A stretch of DNA of 64,000 nt from Eulemur rufifrons (Eukaryota; Chordata; Mammalia; Primates; Lemuridae): assembly GCF_041146395.1 (NCBI RefSeq), contig NC_090986.1, positions 41,328,001-41,392,000 on the forward strand, read 5' to 3'. The position numbers and the translations under genes are program-made. This document shows, piece after piece, positions 11,064 to 22,969 of the stretch; the first letter of the stretch is position 1, and each line of letters opens with the position of its first letter. The notes under the pieces were generated by a model, which saw only the letters and a list, made by a program, of their open reading frames with translations, had not been told where the DNA came from and made no database searches.

Positions 11064-12690
11064 ATGTTCCTCCACTTCATTCACTGCAAGGATTCATTTT
11101 TGGATACTGTTTCCAAAAACTTCACCTAGACCCCCTCAGTATACATTCCATTAGTCTGCCATATCTAAAATCCCCTCCCACACAGCCAACTCCAATGTAT
11201 TTTATCCCTTACAAGAGGTAAAGAAGGTAAGATGGGGAACCCTTGGTTTGACTGGTCTTCATTTCCCAGTGAATTGATATAGCCAAACAGCCATTTTATT
11301 TCTATTTATCACCCCATATTACATAATTATGGCCCATGGATACATCCTATATATCCAGGCTAGTAAAACCTTTCCCCACCTTCTTGTACCCTTCCATTTT
11401 TGGATCTGTCAGCCACCATCACAGGCCTCAGAGAGCTTTCCATTCAAGGGCCAGCTTGAAAACAAGCTTTCATTTCAACTTAATCTTCAGGAGCCACTGC
11501 GGTACAGACGACGAACAGCTGAGAACTGAGTCAGTTTCCATAGGACAAATCCAAGTAAATATTCCACAGGCTCAGCTGCTTTCCCTTGGTGACAAGGCCT
11601 GGAGGCCACCCAGGACAGGCAGACGAGACGATTAAAATGCATTGCCAGGCTTTCATCTTGTAATTGGTCTCTTTCTCGGGCATTCTTTTGGAAGACAATA
11701 GTGTGGGGTGAGGCTTTAGTTTCCTTCCAGTTCACACAAACATGAGTCAACCCTAGCCATAAGTGGGGAAGAACACTCAAATATGTGGCACAGCATCCTC
11801 CTTCCCAGAGGCCAGCAGGGTTCACAGAAACTGCAAAACCCGGGTTACTGCAAGTTCATGTCTGTCTCTTACAGGATGTTTACTGAGCCTCTGCTGTGCA
11901 AAATGAAATAGGGGCAAATTCCATGGAAAATCTAAACCAAAGGATACTCAGAGAGGTGAAATTTCTTCTTGTTATCTCATAAACTCTGGGAAAATCACCT
12001 GTATGATAAACAACTGGAAAGTTACAGAAAACAGGCTTTAGGTTTCCAGTAGTGCTGCTTTCACAGAATAATTTACAAATGGCCAAAGATAGGTGGAATG
12101 TTCCACAGTTAACCCAGTAAACCATGTCATAGAAAATCAAACCTTGAAGGGCCCGCTAAGATTATCTAAGCACTAACATAAATGTAAATTACTATCTGTA
12201 GGTGAGAAAATTAAGACCCTTCACTTAAAGAGAAAAAGCAGAACAGGTAGTGAGTGCTGAGCAGACAGTATAGATAGTAACATGCACAGGGTTTGGATCA
12301 GACACGCCTGCTTTCCAATTCCAGGTCTGCCACTGTCTAGCTATTTCATAGAATTCCAAAGCCTCCCTCTGTTTTCCCTTCTATAATATTTAACCTAATT
12401 TGCCTAAGAACGTTGGCCAACTCCTATGCCCTTCCTACAAGACATTCTCTTTCTCAAATGACTTTCATGCCTTCCATGGTTAAAAAAAAAAAAAAAAAAA
12501 AAAAACTGTTTAAATAAATGTAGGAGGAGGAGAAGAAATTTCAAAGTGACAACACTGGGACACATGGAAAACATTTTTTCCTATTACTTCATATTGCCAA
12601 TGTATGTACTGCCCTGGGTTTACAATACTGGAGAAGAATGGCATGGCTAACCCTCAATCTATACCTGCACCATATAAAAATATGTCAAAA
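11064..12690. other. Intron, no gene; MIR pieces
   Basis: Single-copy with a MIR-like segment at 12265-12400 ('ggtttggatcagac', 'ccaggtctgccactgtct', then a decayed core) and a second MIR3-like one at about 12130-12250. A 24-base A-run lies at 12482-12505. The overlapping frames at 11329-11635 and 11487-11825 have no known domain. Confidence 0.5.
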
Positions 12691-12703
12691 AGATTCTTAG
12701 ACT

Positions 12704-12870
12704 TGGCCAGGCGCGGTCACACCTGTAATCCTAGCACTCTGGGAGGCCGAGGAGGGAGGATCCTTTCAGCTCAGGAGTTCGAGACCAGCCTGAGCAAGAG
12801 TGAGACCCCGTCTCTACTAAAAAACTATAGAAAGAAATTAGCTGGACAACTAAAAATATATATGGGGGAA
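12704..12870 (+). mobile_element. Monomeric (half) Alu insertion with target duplication
   Basis: Only the left monomer and the first part of the expanded middle are present: 'ggccaggcgcggtcacacc' to 'aattagctggacaac' and 'taaaaatatatatggggg', then an A-rich tail. A duplication brackets it: 'aagattcttagac' at 12690-12702 and 'aagaatcttagac' at 12875-12887. The flanks show that this is a complete insertion event, not a later deletion of the right monomer. It lies at the left edge of L1M sequence. Confidence 0.85.
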
Positions 12871-12887
12871 AAAAAAGAATCTTAGAC

Positions 12888-14415
12888 CTAATTGTAAAAT
12901 CCAAATCTATGAAACTTCCAGGAGAAAACATTAGAGAAATCTTTGTGACCTTGGGTTAGGCAAAAATGTTTTAAATATGAACCAAAAGCACAATCAATAA
13001 AAAATAATAAAATCAATAAAAAAGAAAAAAGATAAATTGAATTTCACCCAAATTAAAATTTCTACTCTTTGAAAGGCACTATTAAGAGAATGAAAAAAAA
13101 AAAATCAAACCACTGAGAGAAATATTTGCAAAACATATCTGATAAAGGACTTATATCTAGAATATAACATTCTCAAAAACAATCCAATTTAAAAGACAGG
13201 CAAATAATCTAAGCAGACGGTTCATTAAAGATATAAGGATGACAAATAAGCACAGGACAATGTGCTCAACATCATTACTGTAATAAAAAGACTGGATTTT
13301 TAATACTGACCTCTGACAGCTTTCAGGGCCTCAGCCTCCCCTTTCCTGTTTGCCCCATATCTAGGCAACTTGATAAGAAAGCCCATATGTTCCTTGGTAC
13401 CCATGAAAATTTCAAACCACCCAGCCTGCCTGGCAAAAAAAAGGGCACCCCAGGCTCCATTCCTTAATCACAATAAAATACCAAACCACCAACCTCCTCC
13501 CCACCTCCTCACTCCACACAAACATTTCATATCCATTGGTACCCACATGTCATTTGTTCTGACACCAAAAAATTCTGGAGAAGAGGACTATTGTCTAGTG
13601 TCTAGCAGAGGATGCCGTGTGCTCAAATTAAACAAGTAGTCATTAGGAAAATGCAGATTAAAACCACACTACATACCTACAAACATACCACTACTACATT
13701 TAAGAATGGCTAAAATTTTAAGAACTCATACTAGCAAGTGTTGGCAAGGAGGTAGAAGAAATGGAACTCTCTCATACATTGCTGCTAGAAATGCAAAATG
13801 GTGCAGCCAATGTGGAAAACAGTGTCTATTTCCTATAAAGTTAAGCATACACTTACAATAAGACCCATCAATCCCAATCCTCAGTATCTAGTCAAGAGAA
13901 ATAAAAAGCTTATGCATGGGTGTTTATAATAGCTTCATTACTGCCCAAAACTGGGAACATCACAAATCTCCTTCAAATGGAAATGGATAAACAAACTGAG
14001 GTACATCCATCCCCGGAATACTACTCAGCTATAAAAAGATATGAAGTGTTGATATAAACAACAACATGGGTACATCTCAAATGCATTAAGTGAAAGAAGC
14101 CAGACTTGAAAGGCTACAAATAGTATGATTCAAAATATATATATGTCTAAATAAATATAAATAAAACATTCTCAAAAAGACAAAACTACAAGTGCCTACA
14201 AGGACTGAAGACAGATCAGTGGTTGCCAGGGACTGAGGGTGGCGAGGGAAGGGTCAACTATAAAAGGGTGCACCAGAAAACCTGGGGAGGAAGGTGATGA
14301 AACTGTGCTGTATCTTGATTGGGGTGGGAGTTACATAACCATATGCATTTGTCAAAACTCGGTACACTAAAAAAGGTACATTTTACTGTAAATTATACCT
14401 TAATTTTAAAAAGAT
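12888..14415 (+). repeat. L1M fragment (ORF2 3' part and 3' UTR), split by an LTR-like block
   Basis: 12888-13277 gives the end of L1 ORF2 ('aaatatttgcaaaacata', 'aaaggacttatatctagaa', 'gctcaacatcattac'), and 13640-14415 continues with 'attaggaaaatgcagattaa', 'ggaatactactcagctat', 'gaaagaagccagact' and 'tcttgattggggtggg', ending 'aaattataccttaatttt'. An old L1M copy with many small changes; no intact frame remains. Confidence 0.8.
13278..13638 (+). mobile_element. LTR-like insertion in L1M (tentative)
   Basis: About 360 bases interrupt an otherwise continuous L1M. The block starts with TG and ends with CA, and it holds an AATAAA signal near 13472, all fitting a solo LTR. The expected short target duplication is not clean, and I do not recognise the family. 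The 89-aa frame at 13370-13639 lies wholly within it and is not a gene. Confidence 0.4.
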
Positions 14416-14484
14416 GAGTCAATACTGTGAAACAGCTATCAGAAATGTTGTGGTTATCTGAGCTGACATTAGTGGAAGTTTAGG

Positions 14485-14660
14485 ATAATAACTCTTAAAC
14501 TTTACTGAGGATTAATCATCACCAGGACTATTTGTTAATACTTTAGAGTCCCACCTCTGCCTCCACTCTTGAGTCAGTGGGTCCAGATGGAAGCTGGGAA
14601 TCTGTAGTAGAATAAGCATTATAGATGATTCTGATGCCGGTGATCCAAAGACTGTACTTT
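14485..14660 (+). repeat. MER5-like hAT-Charlie remnant
   Basis: 'gaggattaatcatcaccagg', 'agtcccacctctgcctcc', 'gagtcagtgggtccagatgg' and 'gattctgatgccggtgatcc' follow the MER5A/MER5C layout (attagaatcacctgg, gggtcccacc, gattctgat). Decayed at both termini. Confidence 0.5.
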
Positions 14661-16805
14661 GGGGTTATTCTGCAGCATTATCATGGCAAAATCTGACAAA
14701 AACACTCATCCACCATCTCTTAATCTGAGTCTTCCTCCCTCCCAAGGTTCAGCAGCTCTAGCTACAAAGACTGTAGTATGGGAATCTTCTGGAAGTGCTG
14801 TTCCCACCCTGTTACCACTGGAAGAGTGAGACATGTGAAACTTGTCGATTTTGGGCTCATCCTTGTAAGTGCAACACATAGCAAAGCACCTATAATATAG
14901 GGGACAGTGAATATATGCAAAACGGAAGCATTTGTAAAACTGAGCAACACGTGCTAGTCTATTGTCAATATGGTACAATGTTTCTTACATAAAAAGTGCT
15001 CAAGACATGTTTTTTGAAGGAAATGTGTGTCTGTCACAAAAAGAAAGGGAAAAAACCAAAGGATACTGACTTCTAGAACACTGAACCTAGTATGTTATAT
15101 AGAAATAGCTGCAAACAGAGGGAAAGAATGCTTTATCACTGGAGGTGTTAGGCATAATAAACACAATCAAATACCAGATGCTAAGATCTTTTCCAAACTT
15201 CCAATTCTAAGAGAGCTATGAATTTTCAGATAATCATCTATTTTGAGTCATGAATAGTTTTACCAAGCTGGAAAGACAAGAAAGAAATTAAATTCATAGA
15301 TAAACACAGATCAACTTGACAACAAACATTAATTGTGGAACATCTAGACCACTTGTGTTTAAGGCAAATTTCAAACAGAAAAAGTAACCCATTTTCTAAC
15401 ACTCATCATTCCATTTGTAACCTAGAGTAGAACATTTATTTGTAAAGAAATACTATGCTAATTCCCATGTGGAAACTGAGAGGAGCAGAGCTGATCTCGC
15501 TGTAGAGGGGTGAAGGTGAGGGCCAGCGTAAGATTCTGAGCATTACTGAAAAGCCAAATGCTCCGTAAATTCCATTCCCACACCCGTCTCTGGACAATGA
15601 CCATGAGAGAGCTCTGCTCTGCAGGGCCCTATTTAGAAACTTTCCTCAAAAATAAGGTTTACAGGGATAAATGCACAGCCTTTTATTAGGACACGAAAGA
15701 AATCTAGCTTATTTCCACTGTAAGATTTTCAGTAAGTTCAGTAAATTTGGCTGGATTATGAAATAAACTCCACACTTACTAGTTATTTCGTATGTTTGTC
15801 TGATTTTTCTCAAATATATCCCATACACCTAGAAAAGTCATTGGCACGTAGTGGGTAGTCAAATATTCGAATGAATGAATATCTGAACATAATGTAGCTT
15901 TTAAACGTTTGTTCAAATTCTGATTATAGATGCTGGTAAGAATTGAATGTCAAAGGTTAACTCTCCCAGAGAATAATGGCAGTTTTTAAAAACCATTCAG
16001 TAAATGAAACTCTAATTAGTCAAAAGTATTTGAGCAGATTTTTGTAGAGGACTTTCCATGGTCCACATCTCTGGCCAGTGGCCATGCCATCACTCCAAAC
16101 ATGCCAGTCTTTATCAGTGCTTAATGTATACCTAATTAGCTATGTCTCTTCTGAATTAAACCACATTGTGAAGAATGAATCCAACATGAAAAAAAATACA
16201 GGGTCTGATTTCATACCATAAATAAGATCTCAAAAGCCTTTTGTAAAAAAGAAAGGTAAATTGTTCTTACCTCAGGCACAAAAATAAATTTGTACCACCA
16301 GGATTTGATCCAAAACTTTATAGCTTTCATATTAAAAGCTTTCAATTATAGACAGAGTTGTAATTCCAAGTTGCAGTTTTAAACATTTGATAGGTAAAAA
16401 GCCCTTTAAGAAAGGCTCATGTGCAATCATCAAAGAATTGCCACTTTATACTACTCCTGAATCTTTGTTTTTGTTTAAAAATTGGAGACAGGGGAGGGGT
16501 TGCCCTCAACTTATTTACCCCTCTTAGTGGCTAAAAGCTTTGTTAATAATGCAATGCCTTCTCATCTTTGTTAGCTAGTGAAATGAGGTTTGGATTTCAC
16601 ATTCAACTGGTAGCTGCTGTGGAATGCATTAAATAAGGAATGTTTTATCCAGAGCAGAACAAGCTAATCTTCAGGTGTGGATTGACACAAAGAGAGAGAC
16701 ATTCACAGAATTCAAAAGAGAATCAACACCTAACAAATTCTTGCTCTCCACCTCAAATTACATTACCTGCTACATTGCTTACAAGGTTCATTTCCCCCTG
16801 CAATC
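14661..16805. other. Intron, no gene
   Basis: AT-rich single-copy sequence. A short L2 tail piece is probable at 15830-15885 ('cattggcacgtagtgggtag' ending in gaatgaatgaat). Frames at 14706-14978 and 16640-16986 overlap each other or cross into the L1 at 16808. Confidence 0.5.
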
Positions 16806-16807
16806 AA

Positions 16808-17583
16808 AAACACCCAGTAGTGGGATAGCTGGATCAAATGGTAGGTCTCCTTTTAGTTCTTTGAGGAATCTCCATATTGCTTTCCATAGAGGTTGTACTA
16901 ATTTGCAGTTCCACCAACAGTGTATAAATAAACAGTTCCTTTTTCTCTGCATCCACACCAGCATCTATTGTTTTGGGACTTTTTAATAGAAGGCATTCTG
17001 ACTGAGGTAAGGTGATACCTCATTGTGGTTTTCATTTACATTTCCTTGCTGATTAGAGACACTGAGCATTTTTTTAATATGTTTATTGGCCATTTATCTT
17101 TTTTTGAAAAGACACCTGCACTCAAATGTTTACTGCAGCACAATTGCAAAGATGTGGAATCAACCCAGATGCCCATCAATTCATGAGTGGATTAACAAAA
17201 TGTGGTATATGTATACCATGGAATACTACTCAGCCATGAAGAAGGATGATTTAATGCCTTTTGCAACAGTTTGGATGGAACTGGAGACCATTCTCCTAAG
17301 TGAAGTATCTAAAGAATGGAAAAACCACCACCACATGTACTCAGTATTAAACTGGAACTAACTGATGTGTGCACATGTGCACAGAGGGAAGTAAAACTCA
17401 ATGGAAATCAAGCATGAGGGAGGCGAGGATGGGTGAAAACCTACCTAACAGGTACAATGAACACTATTTGAATGACAGGCACACTTTTAACCCTGACTTA
17501 AGCTTTACAAAAGTGATCCACGTAACTAAACACATTTGTACCCCCATAATACTTTGAAATTCAAAAAATATTTAATTTTTAAA
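16808..17583. mobile_element. 5'-inverted (twin-primed) L1 3' end
   Basis: The right part (17106-17583) is L1 on the plus strand: 'tgtttactgcagcacaattg', 'ggaatactactcagccatga', 'tttggatggaactggagacc' and the tail 'aaacacatttgtaccccca' with AATTTTTAAAAAAAG. The left part (16808-17100) is the stretch of L1 immediately upstream, but on the minus strand ('tgggatagctggatcaaatg', 'tttgaggaatctccatattg', 'gcagttccaccaacagtgta'). Such an inversion with only a few dozen bases missing at the joint is the signature of twin priming during one reverse-transcription event. Confidence 0.85.
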
Positions 17584-17585
17584 AA

Positions 17586-20440
17586 AAGAAACACTTCAAA
17601 GATATTCATATTAATGTAAAGAAGCCAGCCTGGAGTGCCTGTGTCTTTGTGTATAACTAAAATGCAGAAGGACAAGTTTTGAAAAATCTTTTTTGTTAAC
17701 TATACATTAACAATCAGAGATTAGTAAAGTAGGAACAGTTACTGTTACTTCATTAAATGGGCCAAATATTGATTCTGGAAAAAGACACATACTTAAAAAC
17801 TAATATGCTATACTTGACAATATAATTTTATTCATCCACTCAACCAACATTTAATGAGCATCTACTAAACACCAGGCAGGGTGCTGAGGATACTTTCAAC
17901 AAAAATGTGATATCTAACATAAATATACATATATTCATTAGTAACTTGATATTGTATGTGGAGTCTTTCACAAACATGTAAAGTTTTAAGGAACATTTAT
18001 AAAACTTCCCCATATATTTCAATTATTACTTTGCTTCTTCTAAGAAGACTGTGTAAATGAACTCCGTGTATTGGTGGGGGGACATTTACAAGAAGGAGAA
18101 ATTTTCAAACTGGGGGGCCAATTTATACATGTTCTTCAACTTTATGTTTTACAAGCATCATGTCTTACTGACCAACTCCTTTGAATTGGTAACTGTCATT
18201 CTTCAAAACAATAGCATTCCAGCAATAACATTTAGATACAGAGATCTCTCTCAGAAAGCACACCCACTACCTCTGAGCCTGCCTGTAGCAAGAAAGATGT
18301 CTAAGGGTTTGTCTCATTGATTCAGAATTCCACCAATACCATAGAAAAGAGGGTATCTTTCAAAAGAGTGTGTTTAGTTTCTTCTTGGAACTAAAAAGAA
18401 AAACAAAAAAGCTAAGATGAGAAAGAAAAAAAGGTGTATCATTCTGAAAGAAAAATAAAGCCCAATTTCCTAAACAAGTTTATTTAAATATTATTTCATA
18501 AAAGTATTTGTTTTATAATCATGGAGCCTAGCTTAAATTTGGCTTATAAAAGATTTTTATAACTTAATGAGAATACAGGGTACAGTTGGAACATTATTCT
18601 GTTACAATTTTACCTGAAACTAAAATTATAAACAACAGGAACAGGGAGTTGAAACTGACTCTGAAATAATATACTCACCACAAACTATTTGTTGTTGCTG
18701 GCAGATTTAATCCAAGAATTTCAATAAATTATCACTTGTTTTACAATTAAATATTTATTTTTAAAAGACTGGATACTACTATTATATAATATTACTCTAA
18801 TCCGAATATTGTTCAAATGAATATTTTTCATTTCCTTTGGGCAGGTTTTCTCTGCTTTTCAAAAACTGGGCTAATACCTAAGTCGACACATATGGTTTGA
18901 GATGCCATATTTCAACATAATTTTGTGAACCCTCCACTCCTATTTTGGAAAGGCCAACATATTAGGAATAAAATGCAAGAATGCAGTCCTTCCATTTAAT
19001 TGCATTCTTCCATTGTATTTCACCTTCTGCTTTCAGTTTGCCAACATACATATATACAGAAGCACTCTGACCTCTGCTGCCTGAAACTGGAACTTTTTCC
19101 ACAAGTACTTTTACTTCAATCATATTTTACTACAAAATTCACAGTATCCACAGCAATGTTTTTAGAAGTGTAATTCACAAGTGCTGGGAAATTTTTTTAA
19201 CACTGTATTTTCACTTGATAATCCTTCTAAACTTTTTACAAATTATCAAGGCAAAAGCAATTCTTTTGCAATGTGCATTTACATTTACAAGATGAATGAG
19301 TGTTTCTTAAATTGAGGTCAGTATACTTTTGGAAATCAGAAACACTGATCCAGTGTTGTTATTGTTAATTTCCAATTTAAATATTGTTTTCTTTAAGAGT
19401 AGAAATGTTAAGTTTCAATAAAGTCACTTTCTTTTATTGTTCCCCCTAAAATTTGCAAATATTTTTTTAAAAGACATTAAGTCATGCATTAAAATTTATG
19501 AAATTGCAATTGGATAATAAATAGACCATTTTGCAGGAAAATTTCTATTTCTGAAAAAAATTCAAGTTGAAAGTTTAAAATTACTAATAGCCAAAGAAGA
19601 AACTAGTAATACCATTTAAATTCCTCAGAAAGTTTGATTTACCAGTGAGTTACCTAATATATTTAAGAATAGCTAATGGAAATGCCAAATAAACTGTTTG
19701 AAATCACAGAAAAAGATGTCAAAACATTAAAATATATACATATAACTGGTTTTAACAGTTGTAAGATTATGATTATGAGTGGCTATTTTCTACTTCCTTT
19801 TCAGCATTTTATGGATTTTCCTTAATAGGCATGTATTTCTTTTATAATCAGAGAAAAACTGTCTTTCAAATTATAGTCTATAAGAGAACTTGGTATACAA
19901 TAAAAGTGGTACATTATTTACGAACACATAATGGGAGAAACAACAGAAAACCTAGTTAGAAGTGTCTTAAACATAATCACTAATTTTGTTCCAAGTAGCA
20001 AGAAATCCACAGCTATAAAACAGCCCCAAAATGTCCCAGGTTCTTTCCGTCCTCAGTATGTCAGCCTTCATCTTCATGCTTTGTTACCTCAGGGTCACAA
20101 AGTGGCTGCAGGACACCTGCACCTTACACCCTCATTCAAGTAGGAAAAGAGAGAAAGGGTAAGAATAAAGGGTTATGCCAGCAGTCTGTCTCTCTTTACC
20201 AGCAAGGCAATCCCTCTCTCCTAGAAGCTAGACTCAGTAGTCCTCCATTAACACGTGGCCACCTCCAGCAGCAAGAGGGTCTAGGAAGATAAATATTTTC
20301 ATCTGGATTTACTAACATTCTCATAAAGGTCAGGGTTCAGATGGTGAAGAGAAGAGAGTGTGTATCCACTGGACAACTTGTAATATCTGCCATAGGTAGA
20401 TCATGTTTAAAAAAAAAAAGGTGAATTCACCCAGGTAGCC
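17586..20440. other. Intron, no gene
   Basis: Long AT-rich single-copy stretch. A short L2 tail on the minus strand sits at 17830-17905 ('ccactcaaccaacatttaat', 'agcatctactaaacaccagg'). No domain is seen in the frames at 17840-18022, 18057-18320 or 19931-20143. Confidence 0.5.
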
Positions 20441-21222
20441 ATCTGAGGAAAAAATAATGTTAGATCCATAGCTCATGCCTTATAATTAAGTTAATTCCAG
20501 ATAGACTGATGATTTTAAAGCATAAGAGATGAATCCACAAAAGAACCTAAAGAAACTGGGAGAATTTTTATACTCTAGGAATGAGAAGGGTTTTTATGAT
20601 ACAAAACCCAGAAATAATAAAAGATAAACTCAACTAGATAAAAATTTAAAAAGTTTTTGTCATGGAAAAACAAAACACACATAGACAGACACAAAAAATC
20701 CAGAACTCACATATTAGGCAAAGAGCCAATTTCGATAACAAAGAGCTTCTACAAAAGAGGGGAATGGTATATAAAAAGTTAACAGAAAAGACACAAATTG
20801 CACTTAAACATATTAAGAGATGCTCAACCTCACTTATCAGATAAATACGAAATCAAACTACAAGATACCATCTTCATCTTTCTGACAACAAACGGAATGG
20901 TATAACAGATCCTATCATGGCAGACCTATGGGAATGTAAATCGGCCAAGCCCCTAGACGGGAAAACCAACAATTCAGCAACTGGGAATTATCCTACAGTT
21001 ATAACTGCACACATGAAAAAAATGACCTATGCTCAATATTATTCATTGAAGCATTCCTTATAATTATAAATATTAGGGGGAAAACCAAATAGCTATCAAA
21101 AGAAGACCAGGTTAAATAAATTCTAGTTCATCCATATAATGAAATACAACTGTAAAAAAAATTTTTTTTAACAAGACCCTTTAGTGCCAATATATAAAGG
21201 CAGTCAAGCTGTATCACTAGGG
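20440..21222 (+). repeat. L1M 3' end (ORF2 tail and 3' UTR)
   Basis: Shows the usual L1 order with much decay: 'attccagatagactgatg', 'gtttttatgatacaaaaccc', 'agagcttctacaaaagagg', 'agatgctcaacctcacttat', then 'ttgaagcattccttataat' and 'catccatataatgaaataca'. No intact frame. The 60-aa frame at 20662-20844 is part of it. Confidence 0.75.
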
Positions 21223-21228
21223 TGTATA

Positions 21229-21320
21229 CGGTAGGCCTTCCGTATCTGCAGGTTTCACTATTGTATATAAGGAACTTGAGCATCCATAGATTTCAGTATC
21301 TGCAAAAGAATCCCCTACTA
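21229..21320 (+). repeat. Internally deleted MER2/Tigger-type remnant
   Basis: 'taggccttccgtatctgcag' joins directly to 'ataaggaacttgagcatcc' and 'agatttcagtatctgcaaaa', so both ends of a MER2-like element are fused with the centre missing. Compare the fuller copy at 62125-62464. Confidence 0.6.
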
Positions 21321-21830
21321 CGTTTCCATCTGTATTTTTAAAAATTAAGCAATGTATGAAATATGCAGAATATCCAAAGCATTCAGGTTTTTCGGAAGCT
21401 ATTTGAAGACTTTTTTCATTTACTGTGCACAGTTGACCTGCACTTTCTCACCAAGCAGTGACAGCGCAAGATGACACAAAGCTTTTACAGCAGGTGAGGC
21501 AGGCAGCAGGCTGGCTATGGAATTGTACTCCGGAGGTGGTTGGATATGTTTTACTCCTTGGCAAAAGGCCAGAGAAGGGTAGGCTCCAAGATGTCTTTAC
21601 CACAAATTCAATAAACTATAGATTCATTTTTTAACAAGTTTCTATTATAAGATAAGTGAACGTCAGTAGAGAATTAGCTCTCACTTAATCTTTAATTAAA
21701 TGTTTTCACCATTACTTGATATTAGTAGCACAATGACACTTGGCAGCTTCATGAAGGCTAGAAAGCACAAGAAGAATTTTTGTTGTTAACTGGCATGGGT
21801 GAGAAGGGAACACTAGGAGGCAGGAAAGTA

Positions 21831-22958
21831 TGGTCATATGAGACACGAAGACATTTCAGTCAAAACTGACTGCATATACAATGGTGGTCCCATAAGGTTA
21901 TAATGGAGCTGAAACATTCCTGGTGTCTAGTGATGTCACAGCACAAAGCATTCTTCACATGTCTGCAGTGATGCTGGTGTAAACAAACCTACTGTGCTGC
22001 TAGGACTATAAAAGCACAGCAGCACATGCAATCTTGTACAGTACGTAATATTTGACAATGATAATAAATGACTTTGTTACTGATTTATGTATTTACTATA
22101 CTATGCTTCTATTGTCATTTTACAGTGTATTCCTTCCACGTATTAAAAAAAGAAAGTTATCTATAAAACAGGCCCAGGCAGGTCCCTCAGGAGGTATTCC
22201 AGACAAAGGCATGTTACCATAGGAGATGAGAGCTCCATACCTGTTACTGCCCCTGAAGACCTTCCCCGGGGACCAGATGTGGAGGTGAAAGACAATATTG
22301 ATGGTTCTGACCTGTGTGGGTCTGGGCTAATGTGTGTGTTTATGTCTTCACTTAACAAAAGTTTAAAAAGTAAAAAAAATAAAAAATTTTAAAAACATAA
22401 AAATGCTTAAGGATATAAGAAAAGATTTGTGTACAGCTGTATAATGTGTTTTCAGCTAAGTGTTATTACAAAAGTCAAAAAATTAAAAAACTAGAAGTTT
22501 ATAAAGTAAAAAAGTTACAGTAAGCTAAGGTTAATTTAATACTTAAGAAAATTTTTTTTAGAAATTCAGTGTGGCCTAAGTGTACATGCTTATAAAGTCT
22601 ACAGTAATGTCCTAGGCCTTCACGTTCACTCACCACTCAGCACTGACGCACCCAGAGCACCTTCCAGTCCTGCAAGCTCCATTCATGGTAAGTGCCCTAT
22701 ACAGGTACACAATTTTTTATCTTTCATATGATATTTCTACTGTTCCTATTCTACGTTTAGATATGTTTGGATACACAAATACTTACCATTGTGTTACAAT
22801 TGCCTACAGTATTCAGCACAGGCACATGCTGTACATGTTTGTAGCCTAGGAGCAATAGGCTATATCATACATGATATGATGTATGTTCACACAAGGACAA
22901 AATCACCTAACAACAGATTTCTTAGAACATATCCCCATCATTACGCAACACGTGACTA
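21831..22958 (+). mobile_element. Complete Tigger-type (pogo) DNA transposon, non-coding
   Basis: 1.13 kb with diverged terminal inverted repeats (tggtcatatgagacacgaag at the start; the end is complementary to tagtcacgtgttgcgtaatg) and a TA duplication on both sides (21829-21830, 22959-22960). Inner strings 'atggtggtcccataaggtta', 'ggtgtaaacaaacctactgt', 'ctcaggaggtattccagaca', 'cattgtgttacaattgccta' and 'gtttgtagcctaggagcaat' are those of a common placental Tigger/MER44-like repeat. The exact subfamily is not certain. No transposase frame survives; the 65-75-aa frames inside are incidental. Confidence 0.82.
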
Positions 22959-22969
22959 TATTCTACCTT

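Noticed and set aside
17086..17361. 91-codon frame with NQPRCPSIHEWINKMW-like text
   Set aside because: This is the readthrough of L1 3' end sequence that recurs in many L1 copies, also seen at 49074; not a gene.
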